Assembly (NCBI RefSeq): GCF_030323865.1
Contig: NZ_CP066362.1
Location: 1,860,001-1,924,000, forward strand
DNA length: 64,000 nt
Direction: 5' to 3'
From: Pseudarthrobacter defluvii
GTDB lineage: Bacteria; Actinomycetota; Actinomycetes; Actinomycetales; Micrococcaceae
Part shown: positions 17,464 to 25,364 of the stretch, piece by piece
Numbering within the stretch: the stretch's first letter is position 1
Layout: every line of letters starts with the position of its first letter
Notes under the pieces: model-generated
Seen by the model: only the letters and a program-made list of their open reading frames with translations
Database searches by the model: none
Told to the model about the DNA's origin: nothing
Program-made: the position numbers and the translations under genes

Positions 17464-17787
17464 TTGTACATGGTGAGGCGCCGACCGTTGGCTGCCTCGC
17501 TCGAAAGGACCCCCTTGCCCGTAGCTTTCATTCCATTCACCATGCGCGCTTCCGTGCGCGACGACCACCGGCGCACCTTCCGCACCGACATTGAACGCCT
17601 GACCGACGGACACCTTAGGTCAACGCCACTGGACGTGCTCCGCTCAACGAACACCCAGGCCGTATTCCGCGGGGCCGTCCCGAAGGGCCCGCACACAGCA
17701 AATGACGCGAGCCTTGCCCAGTACCTCCAGGATCGTCTCGCCAGAGAGAACATACATCTGGATCTCAAAGTCACCATCGAGCGGTAA
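17464..17787 (+). CDS. Hypothetical protein ending at a terminator
   Basis: This 107-residue basic protein has no recognised family. The C-terminal part looks structured (SLAQYLQDRLARENIHLDLKVTIER). Support comes from AAGGAG about ten bases before the TTG at 17464 and from a textbook terminator 12 bases after the stop on the same strand. Overlapping minus-strand frames read as low-complexity antisense. An ATG at 17470 is another possible start. Confidence 0.45.
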   Translation: MYMVRRRPLAASLERTPLPVAFIPFTMRASVRDDHRRTFRTDIERLTDGHLRSTPLDVLRSTNTQAVFRGAVPKGPHTANDASLAQYLQDRLARENIHLDLKVTIER

Positions 17788-17799
17788 GTTGAGTTGCGC

Positions 17800-17835
17800 A
17801 GCCCCGGACCACCGTTGGTCCGGGGCTTTTGTTTT
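17800..17835 (+). terminator. Rho-independent terminator
   Basis: A perfect 12-bp stem (AGCCCCGGACCA with TGGTCCGGGGCT, loop CCGT) is followed by TTTGTTTT. It ends the plus-strand gene and directly abuts the stop codon of the convergent lipoprotein gene. Confidence 0.92.
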
Positions 17836-18457
17836 ACAGGCCGCCAGTAAACGTGAACGAAGCAGGGAGAGGGCTCGGGGCTGTGCCGTGGAACAGCACA
17901 ATTTCGTCATGTGCTTTCAGGACGACGTCGGTGATCTTCCCGTCCTGCTTGGCGCCGTTGACCGCCACGTTCCACCCGTCGATACTTGAGTGCGGCGCGC
18001 CAGGGGTCTTGTCCGTGCCGTCCAGGACACCCCATTCGGTGAGGAACTGCCCCAGGGTGTAGGTAGCGCCGGCGGTGGGTGCCTCAATGTGGATGACGCC
18101 GGTTTCGTCGTGGCTGTGTAGCGCGGATATGCCGTTGGGTTGGCCCGCAGTGTTAAAGCTGAAGCCGATGTCGGCCGGGACGGTCACGCGTTTGCTGTCC
18201 GTGAAGATGTCCAGGTGTGCGTGGAAGTGTTCGGCGGCGCCTTCGGCGGTGAGTACTTCCAGACCGGCGGCTTTGATCCGGTCCGCTGCGCCCTTGGGGT
18301 TCAGTTGCCAGTCCGCGGGGGCGGAGGTCGCGGCGGCCGTGGTCGCGGGCGCTGGTGTAGAGGCGCTGGGGGCCGTCGTAGTGCTTGAGGGGGCGCAGGC
18401 TGAGGCGCTCAGAACAATGCCGGCCAGCGCGGCCATAAGGGTGATGCGGTTTTCCAA
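17834..18457 (-). CDS. Histidine-containing lipoprotein, unknown function
   Basis: This 207-residue protein has signal peptide ITLMAALAGIVLSASAC, with the lipobox Cys near residue 21, and a Thr/Pro/Ala linker. The folded part has two conserved-looking His clusters, AEHFHAHLDIF and SALHSHDETGVIHIEAP, and ends with KAHDEIVLFHG. Together they suggest a metal-binding (possibly copper) cupredoxin-like beta sandwich. That is inference. The start is a TTG at 18457 with a weak ribosome site. It is convergent with the preceding plus gene. Confidence 0.8.
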   Translation of the reverse strand: MENRITLMAALAGIVLSASACAPSSTTTAPSASTPAPATTAAATSAPADWQLNPKGAADRIKAAGLEVLTAEGAAEHFHAHLDIFTDSKRVTVPADIGFSFNTAGQPNGISALHSHDETGVIHIEAPTAGATYTLGQFLTEWGVLDGTDKTPGAPHSSIDGWNVAVNGAKQDGKITDVVLKAHDEIVLFHGTAPSPLPASFTFTGGL

Positions 18458-18627
18458 CGGACACTGCTTTCGGTCAGGGTAACGGGCACCTCGCGCGTGC
18501 CTATGGACAGCCTAATGGCCGGTTCCACCTGTCACAGACAGGTGTCTGCACAGGCCCACGGTACCCACCCGGGAACGACAGCACCCCTCCCCGCGGTAGC
18601 AGGAAGGGGTGTTGGGCCGGCAGGTTG

Positions 18628-20142
18628 CTAGTAGGTGATGCCGGTGCCGGCAGGACCCCAGCGGATGACGCCGTTCTGGAAGTTCTGCGCCACGTTGCCA
18701 TTGGGCCCGGTCGGGTATTCGCCGCTGGTCGGAAAGCCGAGCCGCCCGGTTGGCCCGCCGGCGCCCCGGTACAGGTTGCTGATGCCACCGAAGACGAAGT
18801 TGCCGCCCGAGCCGGGCAGCCACGCGATGAAGCCGCCCTGGTAGGTCTGGTAAACGCCGCCGTTGGCGGGGATCTCGCCCGATGACGGGTAGCCGAGGAC
18901 GCCGTTCTCGAAGCCGGTGGCGGCCCAGATGGTGCGGACTCCACCGACGGAGACCTGGGTGCCGGTGGCGGGGGAGTACAGCAGGGCCCCACGCTGGAAG
19001 TTCTGGTAGAAACCGCCGTCCCGGATGGCGGTCTTGGCGCTGGTGGCCACCCCGAGGTAGGCGCTGTTTTCCCGGTACCGGGCCAGCATCTCACCGGAGA
19101 TGACGCGTGCACCGGTGGCGGCGCTGTAGGTGATGACGCCGTTCTGGTAGTTCTGGGCGCTGCCACCGTCCACCGCGTAGATCTCCGAAATGGGGTAGCC
19201 GAGCGGGCCGGCTTCAAAACCGGTCGCGGCCCAGGCGGTTCGGATGGCGCCGGTGGAGATGTGCGCCCCGGTGGCGGGAGACCACAGGACGGCCCCGCCC
19301 TTGTAGTTCTGGTAGACGCCGCCGTCCCTGATGCCGCCGACTTCGTCTGTAACCGGGTATCCCAGGATGCCGTTTTCGAACCCGTAGCTGGCCCACAGGG
19401 TCCGGATCGCCCCTGTCGAGACATGGGCTCCGGTGGCCGGGGAGTAGATCAGGGCACCGTACTGGTAGTTGCGGTACGAGCCGCCGTCCTTGAGCCCGTA
19501 GACCTCGGGGGACACCGGCAGGCCCAGGGCACCGTTGATGGCTGCGGCTTTGACGGCCAGTGGGGTCTGCGTTGTCGGGGAAGTCGACGGTGCCGTGGGC
19601 GGTGTCGTGGTGGTGGGGTAGGCCGCCATGTTGGAGACCATCAGGTGCCACCCGGCGTAGGGCCCGCTGGTGGGGACGACGTAGCCGATGCCGGCGTCCG
19701 TGCCGCGCGGATCGAGCATCGCGGCCTTGTGGCCAGGGGAATTCATCCACCAGTCGACGAGCTGGGCGGGGCTGAAGTTGAACCCGATGTTTTCGCGGTA
19801 CCAGGTGGCGCCGGCCGGGATCTCATTGCCGCCGGCATCGGTGCGGTGGATGGTGGCGAAGTCGAAGTTGGGGTCCATCGTGGCGACGCCCAACTGCTTG
19901 GCCCAGTCCTGGGAGACATCCGCGATCTTCTGGTTCCAGACGAAGGGCCGCGAGCCGACCTTTACGCGTTCGGCGTTGATGAGGTCGAAGGTCTGCTTGG
20001 TGAACGAGTCTGAAATGGTTGTGGCCGGGACGACGGCGGGGGCCGGCGCGGCGACGGAAGTGGTGGCGGCATTGAGGCCGCAGGGCAGAGTGAGCAGCAG
20101 TCCGAGGGTCACCGCGGACATGCGTGAAGAAGAGAATTTCAT
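18628..20142 (-). CDS. Secreted CAP-domain protein with six LGFP repeats
   Basis: This 504-residue exported protein has a signal peptide (VTLGLLLTLPCGLNA). A CAP/SCP domain follows (FDLINAERVKVGSRPFVWNQKIADVSQDWAKQL, ENIGFNFSPAQLVDWWMNSPGHKAAMLDP, GYAGW-type end), with active-site-like His residues. A Thr/Pro linker leads to about six repeats of 50 residues with LGLPVS, LGYPVT, LGYPIS, LGVATS (degenerate), LGYPSS and LGFPTS. LGFP repeats are thought to bind the cell envelope. The ATG at 20142 has AAGG five bases upstream. It probably acts at the cell wall; the enzymatic role is unclear. Confidence 0.9.
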   Translation of the reverse strand: MKFSSSRMSAVTLGLLLTLPCGLNAATTSVAAPAPAVVPATTISDSFTKQTFDLINAERVKVGSRPFVWNQKIADVSQDWAKQLGVATMDPNFDFATIHRTDAGGNEIPAGATWYRENIGFNFSPAQLVDWWMNSPGHKAAMLDPRGTDAGIGYVVPTSGPYAGWHLMVSNMAAYPTTTTPPTAPSTSPTTQTPLAVKAAAINGALGLPVSPEVYGLKDGGSYRNYQYGALIYSPATGAHVSTGAIRTLWASYGFENGILGYPVTDEVGGIRDGGVYQNYKGGAVLWSPATGAHISTGAIRTAWAATGFEAGPLGYPISEIYAVDGGSAQNYQNGVITYSAATGARVISGEMLARYRENSAYLGVATSAKTAIRDGGFYQNFQRGALLYSPATGTQVSVGGVRTIWAATGFENGVLGYPSSGEIPANGGVYQTYQGGFIAWLPGSGGNFVFGGISNLYRGAGGPTGRLGFPTSGEYPTGPNGNVAQNFQNGVIRWGPAGTGITY

Positions 20143-20372
20143 GGACACCTTGATTGGGGCCGGGGGGTAATACCGGGAGACGGAACAAGTCTGCCCCGGC
20201 CCTATCGCGGGAAACGCCGATTTGTGGTGATGCTGCGGAAAGTCTTGGCAGATTCTGCGGAAGCCAGCTGCCGCGGGTACGTTCAGGCGCCTAGATCAGC
20301 GACTCAGTTCGACGCGCAGGATGGTGCCCTGGGGGAGTTATTCCACCCCGGCGGCAGGGATGGGCCCGGTCA

Positions 20373-20462
20373 TCACCGGAGGCCGCCTGCCAGCAGCAAC
20401 GCGACAGCCACAACGCATATGACCGCGATCACCGAAAGCGCCACCCACAGAAGCTTCTTCAT
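20373..20462 (-). CDS. Possible 29-residue membrane peptide
   Basis: The frame encodes MKKLLWVALSVIAVICVVAV plus a short Leu/Ala tail, a single transmembrane helix with two N-terminal lysines. GAAG lies close upstream of the ATG. Such micro-proteins exist in actinobacteria, but there is no independent support here. Confidence 0.35.
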   Translation of the reverse strand: MKKLLWVALSVIAVICVVAVALLLAGGLR

Positions 20463-20522
20463 GCTTCTAGTTTCGTCGCCGGGACGCATGCCCGCACCTG
20501 GTCCCCGCTCTGCGGACCGTCG

Positions 20523-20558
20523 GCGGACGACGGCGGGTGCCCGCCCGCCGTCGTCCGC
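20523..20558. repeat. Perfect 15-bp inverted repeat, 6-base loop
   Basis: GCGGACGACGGCGGG pairs with CCCGCCGTCGTCCGC around the loop TGCCCG, with no mismatch. No T-run follows on either strand, so it is not a classical terminator. It may be a REP-like element or an RNA structure. Confidence 0.7.
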
Positions 20559-20785
20559 TTCCTGCTCACTGCCCACCTTGGGGATTGCCGCCTCCCAAGC
20601 TCCCCGGAAGCGGCCTCCCAAAACTTCTTGCGCTTGTGCAATAGTTGCGAAAAAATAAAAACATAGGTTCTCCAGGGGAAACGCCGGTGCACGGCGGGCC
20701 CTGCATCTCAGTGCCAATTCCAAGGGAGAGCAACAGGCGTACTGGGGCGCGGTCTGATGAGCCATATCGCGAAGGAGCATTTCCT

Positions 20786-22135
20786 ATGGCACAGAACGTA
20801 ATGGCAGCAGCGGCAGTGGGTAATACCCGATGGAAGCGGTTGATCCCCGTCGCCATCATCGTCTACATCATCTCGTTCATGGACCGGACAAATATCGGGT
20901 TCGCCCTGAACGGGCTCCATCAGGACCTGGGCATTGACGCCGCCCAGCAGGGCCTGGCGGCAGGCATCTTCTTCATCGGGTATCTGGTCCTGCAGATACC
21001 AGGCGGCCATCTTGCCGAGCACTGGAGTGCCAAGAAGTTCGTGGGCATCATGGTGCTTATTTGGGGCGTGCTGGCTGTCCTTTCCGGGTTCATCCAGGAT
21101 TTCACCCAACTGCTCGTGGTGCGCTTCTTCCTTGGCGTGGCCGAGGCCGGCATCTGGCCCGCGATCCTTGTACTGATCAGCCATTGGTTCCCCGCCGCTG
21201 AGCGGGCACGGGCGTACGCGTTCTGGATGATGAACATCGCGATAGCCTCCATCATCACGGCGCCCCTCTCCGGGTGGATCCTTTCTTTCTCGGACTGGCG
21301 TTGGCTGTTCATCATCGAAGGCATATTCCCGTTCATCATTGCGGCCCCCCTATGGTGGGCGCTGATCGCCGACCACCCGCGCGAAGCGAAGTGGTGCTCG
21401 GTACAGGAGCGTGAATACATCGAGAAGGGACTTGCTGCTGACGCAGCGGCACACCCCCAGCAGGAAAAGCTGGGCCTGCGCCACGTCATGTCCAATTCAG
21501 TGGTATGGCGGCTGACCCTGGTGTACTTCCTCATCCAGATCGGCTTCTACGGCATCAACATCTGGCTGCCGCACGTGATCAAGACGATCACCTCCGGGTC
21601 CTCCATCGAGGTTGGCCTGATCACGGCAATTCCCTACGTGCTGGCAATGTTCGGCCTCTGGTACAACGCCAAAGCGGCCGACCGTACGGGCCGTTACTCC
21701 ACCCATGTGCTGCTGTCCATGGCAGTGGGAGCCGTCGCCCTGGTCATCTCGGTAGCTACCGGGGACAGCGCGCCGATCCTTGCCGTCACCCTCATCAGCA
21801 TCGCTGTCGCAGGTGCCCTGGCCTACGACGGTCCCTTCTGGGCTTCGGCGTCGCGTGCGATGCCGGTGGCCGTTGCGGGTGCTGCCATGGGGTTGATCAA
21901 CGCGGTCGGCAATCTCGGCGGGTTCGTCGGACCCTATGTAGGAGGCTTCCTGCAGGATGTGACGCATGGCAGCTTCCTGGCCACGTCCATTTTCCTGGCG
22001 GCATGCTTGCTGGCCGCGGGTTTGGTGATGCTGACACTGCGGCGCGGCGGTGACCGGCCGCTGGCCGGCAGCCGGTCGAGGGAGGGGCAACCCGAAAAGG
22101 CCAAGGCAGAATCACGCAGGAGGAATACCCTCTAA
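20786..22135 (+). CDS. MFS transporter, anion:cation symporter (ACS) family
   Basis: This 449-residue, 12-helix major facilitator has helix 1 VAIIVYIISFMDRTNIGFALNG, where the DRTN motif is typical of the ACS/phthalate-tartrate group. Other features are GYLVLQIPGGHLAEHWSAKK (motif A region), the long central loop near residues 195-225, and a second half beginning VVWRLTLVYFLIQIGFYGIN. AAGGAG lies nine bases before the ATG. It likely imports an organic acid by proton symport. No catabolic gene is adjacent on this strand; a sugar-acid operon lies beyond on the other strand. Confidence 0.92.
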   Translation: MAQNVMAAAAVGNTRWKRLIPVAIIVYIISFMDRTNIGFALNGLHQDLGIDAAQQGLAAGIFFIGYLVLQIPGGHLAEHWSAKKFVGIMVLIWGVLAVLSGFIQDFTQLLVVRFFLGVAEAGIWPAILVLISHWFPAAERARAYAFWMMNIAIASIITAPLSGWILSFSDWRWLFIIEGIFPFIIAAPLWWALIADHPREAKWCSVQEREYIEKGLAADAAAHPQQEKLGLRHVMSNSVVWRLTLVYFLIQIGFYGINIWLPHVIKTITSGSSIEVGLITAIPYVLAMFGLWYNAKAADRTGRYSTHVLLSMAVGAVALVISVATGDSAPILAVTLISIAVAGALAYDGPFWASASRAMPVAVAGAAMGLINAVGNLGGFVGPYVGGFLQDVTHGSFLATSIFLAACLLAAGLVMLTLRRGGDRPLAGSRSREGQPEKAKAESRRRNTL

Positions 22136-22153
22136 GGGTGCTTCGCACAAGGT

Positions 22154-22197
22154 GCATCGTTGGGCCGGCCTGCATTGCAACCCGGCCCCAATGATGC
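22154..22197. terminator. Hairpin between convergent genes
   Basis: A 15-bp stem with one bulge and one G-T pair (GCATCGTTGGGCCGG against CCGGCCCCAATGATGC) lies between the MFS gene and the convergent GH15 gene. There is no clear T-run; it may terminate in both directions. Confidence 0.45.
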
Positions 22198-22255
22198 CCA
22201 CTGCTTACGAGGCGATCACTCTGCCCGCTCGCTGAAAGCATCCAGTTCCCCCCGC

Positions 22256-24067
22256 CTAATCTTGGTGACGGTCTTCCGGGCTGTGCAGGGGAGTATTGCT
22301 TTGCCGTGAGCGCCCGTGCTGCAGTTGCAGGGCGCAGTGGATGAGCGGGAAGTGGCTGAAGGCCTGGGGTGTGTTGCCTAGTTGCCGCTGGTTCCGGGGG
22401 TCCCATTCTTCGCTGAGGAGGCCCACGTCGTTGCGGAGGCTGAGGAGGCGCTCAAAGAGTTCCTCGGCCTCGCGGCGCCGGTTGATCCCCAGCAGGGCGT
22501 CGACCAGCCAGAAGGAGCAGGCGAGGAACACCCCTTCCGTCCCGGGCAGGCCATCGTTGCTCGCCTGTGGGCGGTAGCGGAGGACAAAGCCGTCTTCGGT
22601 GAGGTGGTGCTGGATGGCTTCCACGGTGCCCACCACTCGGGGATGGTCGTGGGGCAGGAAGCCCACGCGGGGGATCAAAAGGAGGCTCGCGTCCAGCTCC
22701 TTGCTTCCATAGGACTGGACGAAGGTATTGCGCTCGCTGTCGAAGCCGTGCGTCATGACGTCCTGATGGATGGTGTCGCGCAGCGCCGACCAGCGCCCTT
22801 CCGGGCCCGGCAGCCCGGAGTGGCGGATGCCCTTGACCATGCGGTCCGCCGCCACCCAGCACATGACTTTCGAATGGGTGTTGTGGCGGCGGGGACCCCG
22901 CATTTCCCAGAGCCCGTTGTCGGGCTGGTCCCAGGCTCCCTCAAGGTATTCCATGAGGGCCACCTGGATGTCCCAGGAATCATCGGCAGTGTCCGGAAAG
23001 GCAGCGCGGGTCAGGGAGAGCCCGTCCAGGACCTCACCCCATACATCCAGTTGCAGTTGAGGAGCGGCGGCGTTTCCAATCCTGACCGGTTTGGAACCTT
23101 CGAACCCTGCAAGCCACGGCAGTTCCGTTTCCGGGAGGCGGCGGGTGCCGTCGATGCCGTACATGATCTGTAGATCGGCGGGGTCGCCGGCGACGGCGCG
23201 CAGCAGCCATTCCCGCCACGCCGCCGCTTCGTCGGTGTAGCCGCCGGCAAGCAGTGACTGCAGGGTTAAGGTGGCATCGCGAAGCCAGCAGAACCGGTAA
23301 TCCCAGTTCCTGGATCCGCCCGGGTCTTCCGGCAGGGAAGTGGTGGGGGCTGCGACGATGCCACCCGTGGGGGAGTAGATAAGCCCCTTGAGGGTGATCA
23401 ACGAACGTTCCACCGCGTCCTTGTACTTTCCCTCCATGCTGCTGCGGCCGATCCAGTTCCGCCAGAAGTTCTCCGTTGTTTCCAGCGCCTTCTCCGCGTC
23501 GGTTTCCGGCGGCGCCGGCTTGCTGCTGGGAACCCACCGCAGTACGAAGGGCACCCTTTCACCGGCCCGCACCGTGAAGTCACTGATCGTGCGCATGTCC
23601 CGGCCCTTGAGCGGGGCTGGGGTAGTGAGGTAGGCGGCGTCCGGGCCTGCGATGGCGATCAGGCGTTGATGGCTGCGCCTCACCCACGGCACGATATGGC
23701 CGTAATCGAAGCGCAGGCAAAGTTCCCCGTACATCTGCACGCTGCCCCGAAGGCCCTCGACAATACGCACCACGTCGGCGCCGTCGTCACGGATAGGCAT
23801 GAAGTCCGTGACCCTGACGCTTCCATCGGACGTTTCCCACTCGGTTTCGAGGATGAGCGTGCCGGGGCGGTACCGCCTGCGTGTGCACTTTCCTGCCCCC
23901 GCAGGTGCCAGCAGCCAGCGCCCCGCGGCGGGGGTGTCCAGCAAGGCGGCGAAACAGGCCGGGGAGTCAAAGTTCGGCAGGCACATCCAGTCGATTGACC
24001 CGCTGTTGTTGATCAGGGCAGCCGTGTGCAGGTCCCCCAGGAGCGCGTAATCGCTGATATCAGACAT
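22256..24067 (-). CDS. GH15 glucoamylase/trehalase-like glycoside hydrolase
   Basis: This 603-residue protein is of the actinobacterial GH15 type. It has an N-terminal beta-sandwich (ALLGDLHTAALINNSGSIDWM, FDSPACFAALLD) and an (alpha/alpha)6 barrel with SRNWDYRFCWLRDATLTLQSL, QLQLDVWGEVLDGL (a catalytic Glu candidate) and LSEEWDPRNQRQLGNTPQAFSH (second catalytic Glu). Family members hydrolyse trehalose or alpha-glucans. There is no signal peptide, so it is cytoplasmic. The ATG at 24067 has GGAAGGG upstream and overlaps the preceding gene by eight bases. It is probably the last gene of the long minus-strand run. Confidence 0.92.
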   Translation of the reverse strand: MSDISDYALLGDLHTAALINNSGSIDWMCLPNFDSPACFAALLDTPAAGRWLLAPAGAGKCTRRRYRPGTLILETEWETSDGSVRVTDFMPIRDDGADVVRIVEGLRGSVQMYGELCLRFDYGHIVPWVRRSHQRLIAIAGPDAAYLTTPAPLKGRDMRTISDFTVRAGERVPFVLRWVPSSKPAPPETDAEKALETTENFWRNWIGRSSMEGKYKDAVERSLITLKGLIYSPTGGIVAAPTTSLPEDPGGSRNWDYRFCWLRDATLTLQSLLAGGYTDEAAAWREWLLRAVAGDPADLQIMYGIDGTRRLPETELPWLAGFEGSKPVRIGNAAAPQLQLDVWGEVLDGLSLTRAAFPDTADDSWDIQVALMEYLEGAWDQPDNGLWEMRGPRRHNTHSKVMCWVAADRMVKGIRHSGLPGPEGRWSALRDTIHQDVMTHGFDSERNTFVQSYGSKELDASLLLIPRVGFLPHDHPRVVGTVEAIQHHLTEDGFVLRYRPQASNDGLPGTEGVFLACSFWLVDALLGINRRREAEELFERLLSLRNDVGLLSEEWDPRNQRQLGNTPQAFSHFPLIHCALQLQHGRSRQSNTPLHSPEDRHQD

Positions 24068-24686
24068 GGCTGCCCTTCCTGGCCGCATCTTTGAGTGATC
24101 GAACCGGAGGGGCTGCACGGCGGCCGGACCCCCGCGCAGCCCGAATAGCGAAGAGCACCGCCATTGCCGCCCCTAGGGCGGCCAGGACCAGACGAGCCCC
24201 GATTGTTGTTCGGGATACGGTGACCGGGCGGCCGGCCGTGCCGGGCCGGGTGACCTCGTTGGCCGGCACATCCCACGCCGCCGGGGGAGGGAAGGTCCCG
24301 GCCGGGAGTTTTTCTTGGCGCAGTTGTCGGCGGTAGGCAAGCCGCTGCCGGACATTCTGGTTGGGTGCGGCCACGGCAGCGTCTGCCGCGATCGCTGCCG
24401 GGAAGTCAATGATGTAAGGCTCACCGTAGAAGGCCGAGGAGGCTACCGACTCAAGCCAGGTGTTCGGCGGTGCCTCCACGCCGTGGGCAGCGAACGCAGA
24501 CCGGAGACTTTCCAGAATTTCCTCAAGGCTTTTGCCCTGCGCGTCCTTCGTGACTTCGAAGATGGCCAGTTGAAGCTGCAGTTTGGCATCCGCGCCAGGG
24601 TCTGACGCGCTGGGGTCCTGGCCCGTAGGGTCGGGATTCAGCGGTTCAGGGTTGGCGGGTCCGGCTTTGCCTGGATTGAAGCTCAT
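24060..24686 (-). CDS. Hypothetical protein with C-terminal membrane helix
   Basis: This 208-residue protein has no recognised family. It has a Pro-rich N terminus, then an amphipathic domain (LQLQLAIFEVTKDAQGKSLEEILESLRSAFAAHGV) and WLESVASSAFYGEPYIIDFP. A single C-terminal helix (RLVLAALGAAMAVLFAIRAARG) is followed by a basic tail, so it is a tail-anchored protein facing the cytoplasm. AAAGGA upstream supports the ATG at 24686. It overlaps the GH15 start and lies just downstream of the broken ZIP gene. Confidence 0.75.
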   Translation of the reverse strand: MSFNPGKAGPANPEPLNPDPTGQDPSASDPGADAKLQLQLAIFEVTKDAQGKSLEEILESLRSAFAAHGVEAPPNTWLESVASSAFYGEPYIIDFPAAIAADAAVAAPNQNVRQRLAYRRQLRQEKLPAGTFPPPAAWDVPANEVTRPGTAGRPVTVSRTTIGARLVLAALGAAMAVLFAIRAARGSGRRAAPPVRSLKDAARKGSHV

Positions 24687-24707
24687 AAGGATCCTTTCAG
24701 ACGTGTT

Positions 24708-25278
24708 TTAGCCGCCTACTTGGTCAACGGTGAAGGCTGCCAGGAATCCGGCGGCGGCGATGAGGAGACGTATTGGCGCTGCGGCCTGCCTTCTTCATGC
24801 CGGCTGTGCTGGAGAGGCCTTCGGGGACGTTGGAGATGAAGACGGCGGCCAGCATGGCAGGACTGACTGCACCGGCGGTCACCAGGCCGACGCCGAGGAC
24901 CACTGATTCCGGAACTCCGTCCAGCAGTGCGCCCACGGCGATCGCGGTGCCGCTGCCTGGCTTTTGTTGTTCCGACTGCTGCTTCCCGCCCGACCGTTTG
25001 CGGTGTTTGGCGCCTTTGCGGGCGAGGAGTGCGTTGGCGGCGACGTAAACGACGGCGCCGGTGGCGAAGCCTCCGATGGTGGGCCAGAGGCCGCCGCCGT
25101 TGACTGCTTCTTCCACCAGTTCAAAGGCGAGCGCTGAGATCAGCACGCCGGCGCCGAAGGACATCACCGAAGACACCACCTTGGAGGGAATCTTCCACTT
25201 CCATGCCAAGGCGCACCCGACCACCAGAGCGCCGCCGGCGATGGTGCCCCACATCCAGGCCAGCAACCATGCCGGCAT
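24708..25278 (-). pseudogene. ZIP-family metal transporter, broken by internal deletion
   Basis: The N-terminal two thirds is a clear ZIP transporter: membrane helices, a His/Lys-rich loop (RKGAKHRKRSGGKQQ), and the signature VGALLDGVPESVVLGVGL and AVFISNVPEGLSSTAGMKKAGRS. After that the reading frame shifts to junk and stops at 24724. The third frame in the same place reads RLLIAAAGFLAAFTVDQVGG and ends at 24708, which is the expected last helix of a ZIP protein. About 60 residues (two or three helices) are missing and the join is out of frame. The ATG at 25278 has GGAG upstream. The gene is probably non-functional. Confidence 0.82.
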
Positions 25279-25364
25279 CACGCGGCTCCAGCCAGAAGGT
25301 AGCGCTGCGCTTCGCGGTTCGGGTCAGTCACGGGATGGGTCCTTTCCTGTTGGTCAAAAACATG

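Larger units (their letters stand above)
20143..20785. other. Long intergenic region upstream of the MFS gene
   Basis: About 640 bases without a strong gene. It contains a possible 29-codon membrane peptide, a perfect 15-bp hairpin and an A-rich stretch near 20650 that may hold the MFS promoter. Confidence 0.5.

Noticed and set aside
17370-17777. Minus-strand frame over the hypothetical gene at 17464
   Set aside because: The terminator downstream is oriented for the plus strand and the minus peptide is Ser/Arg-rich noise.
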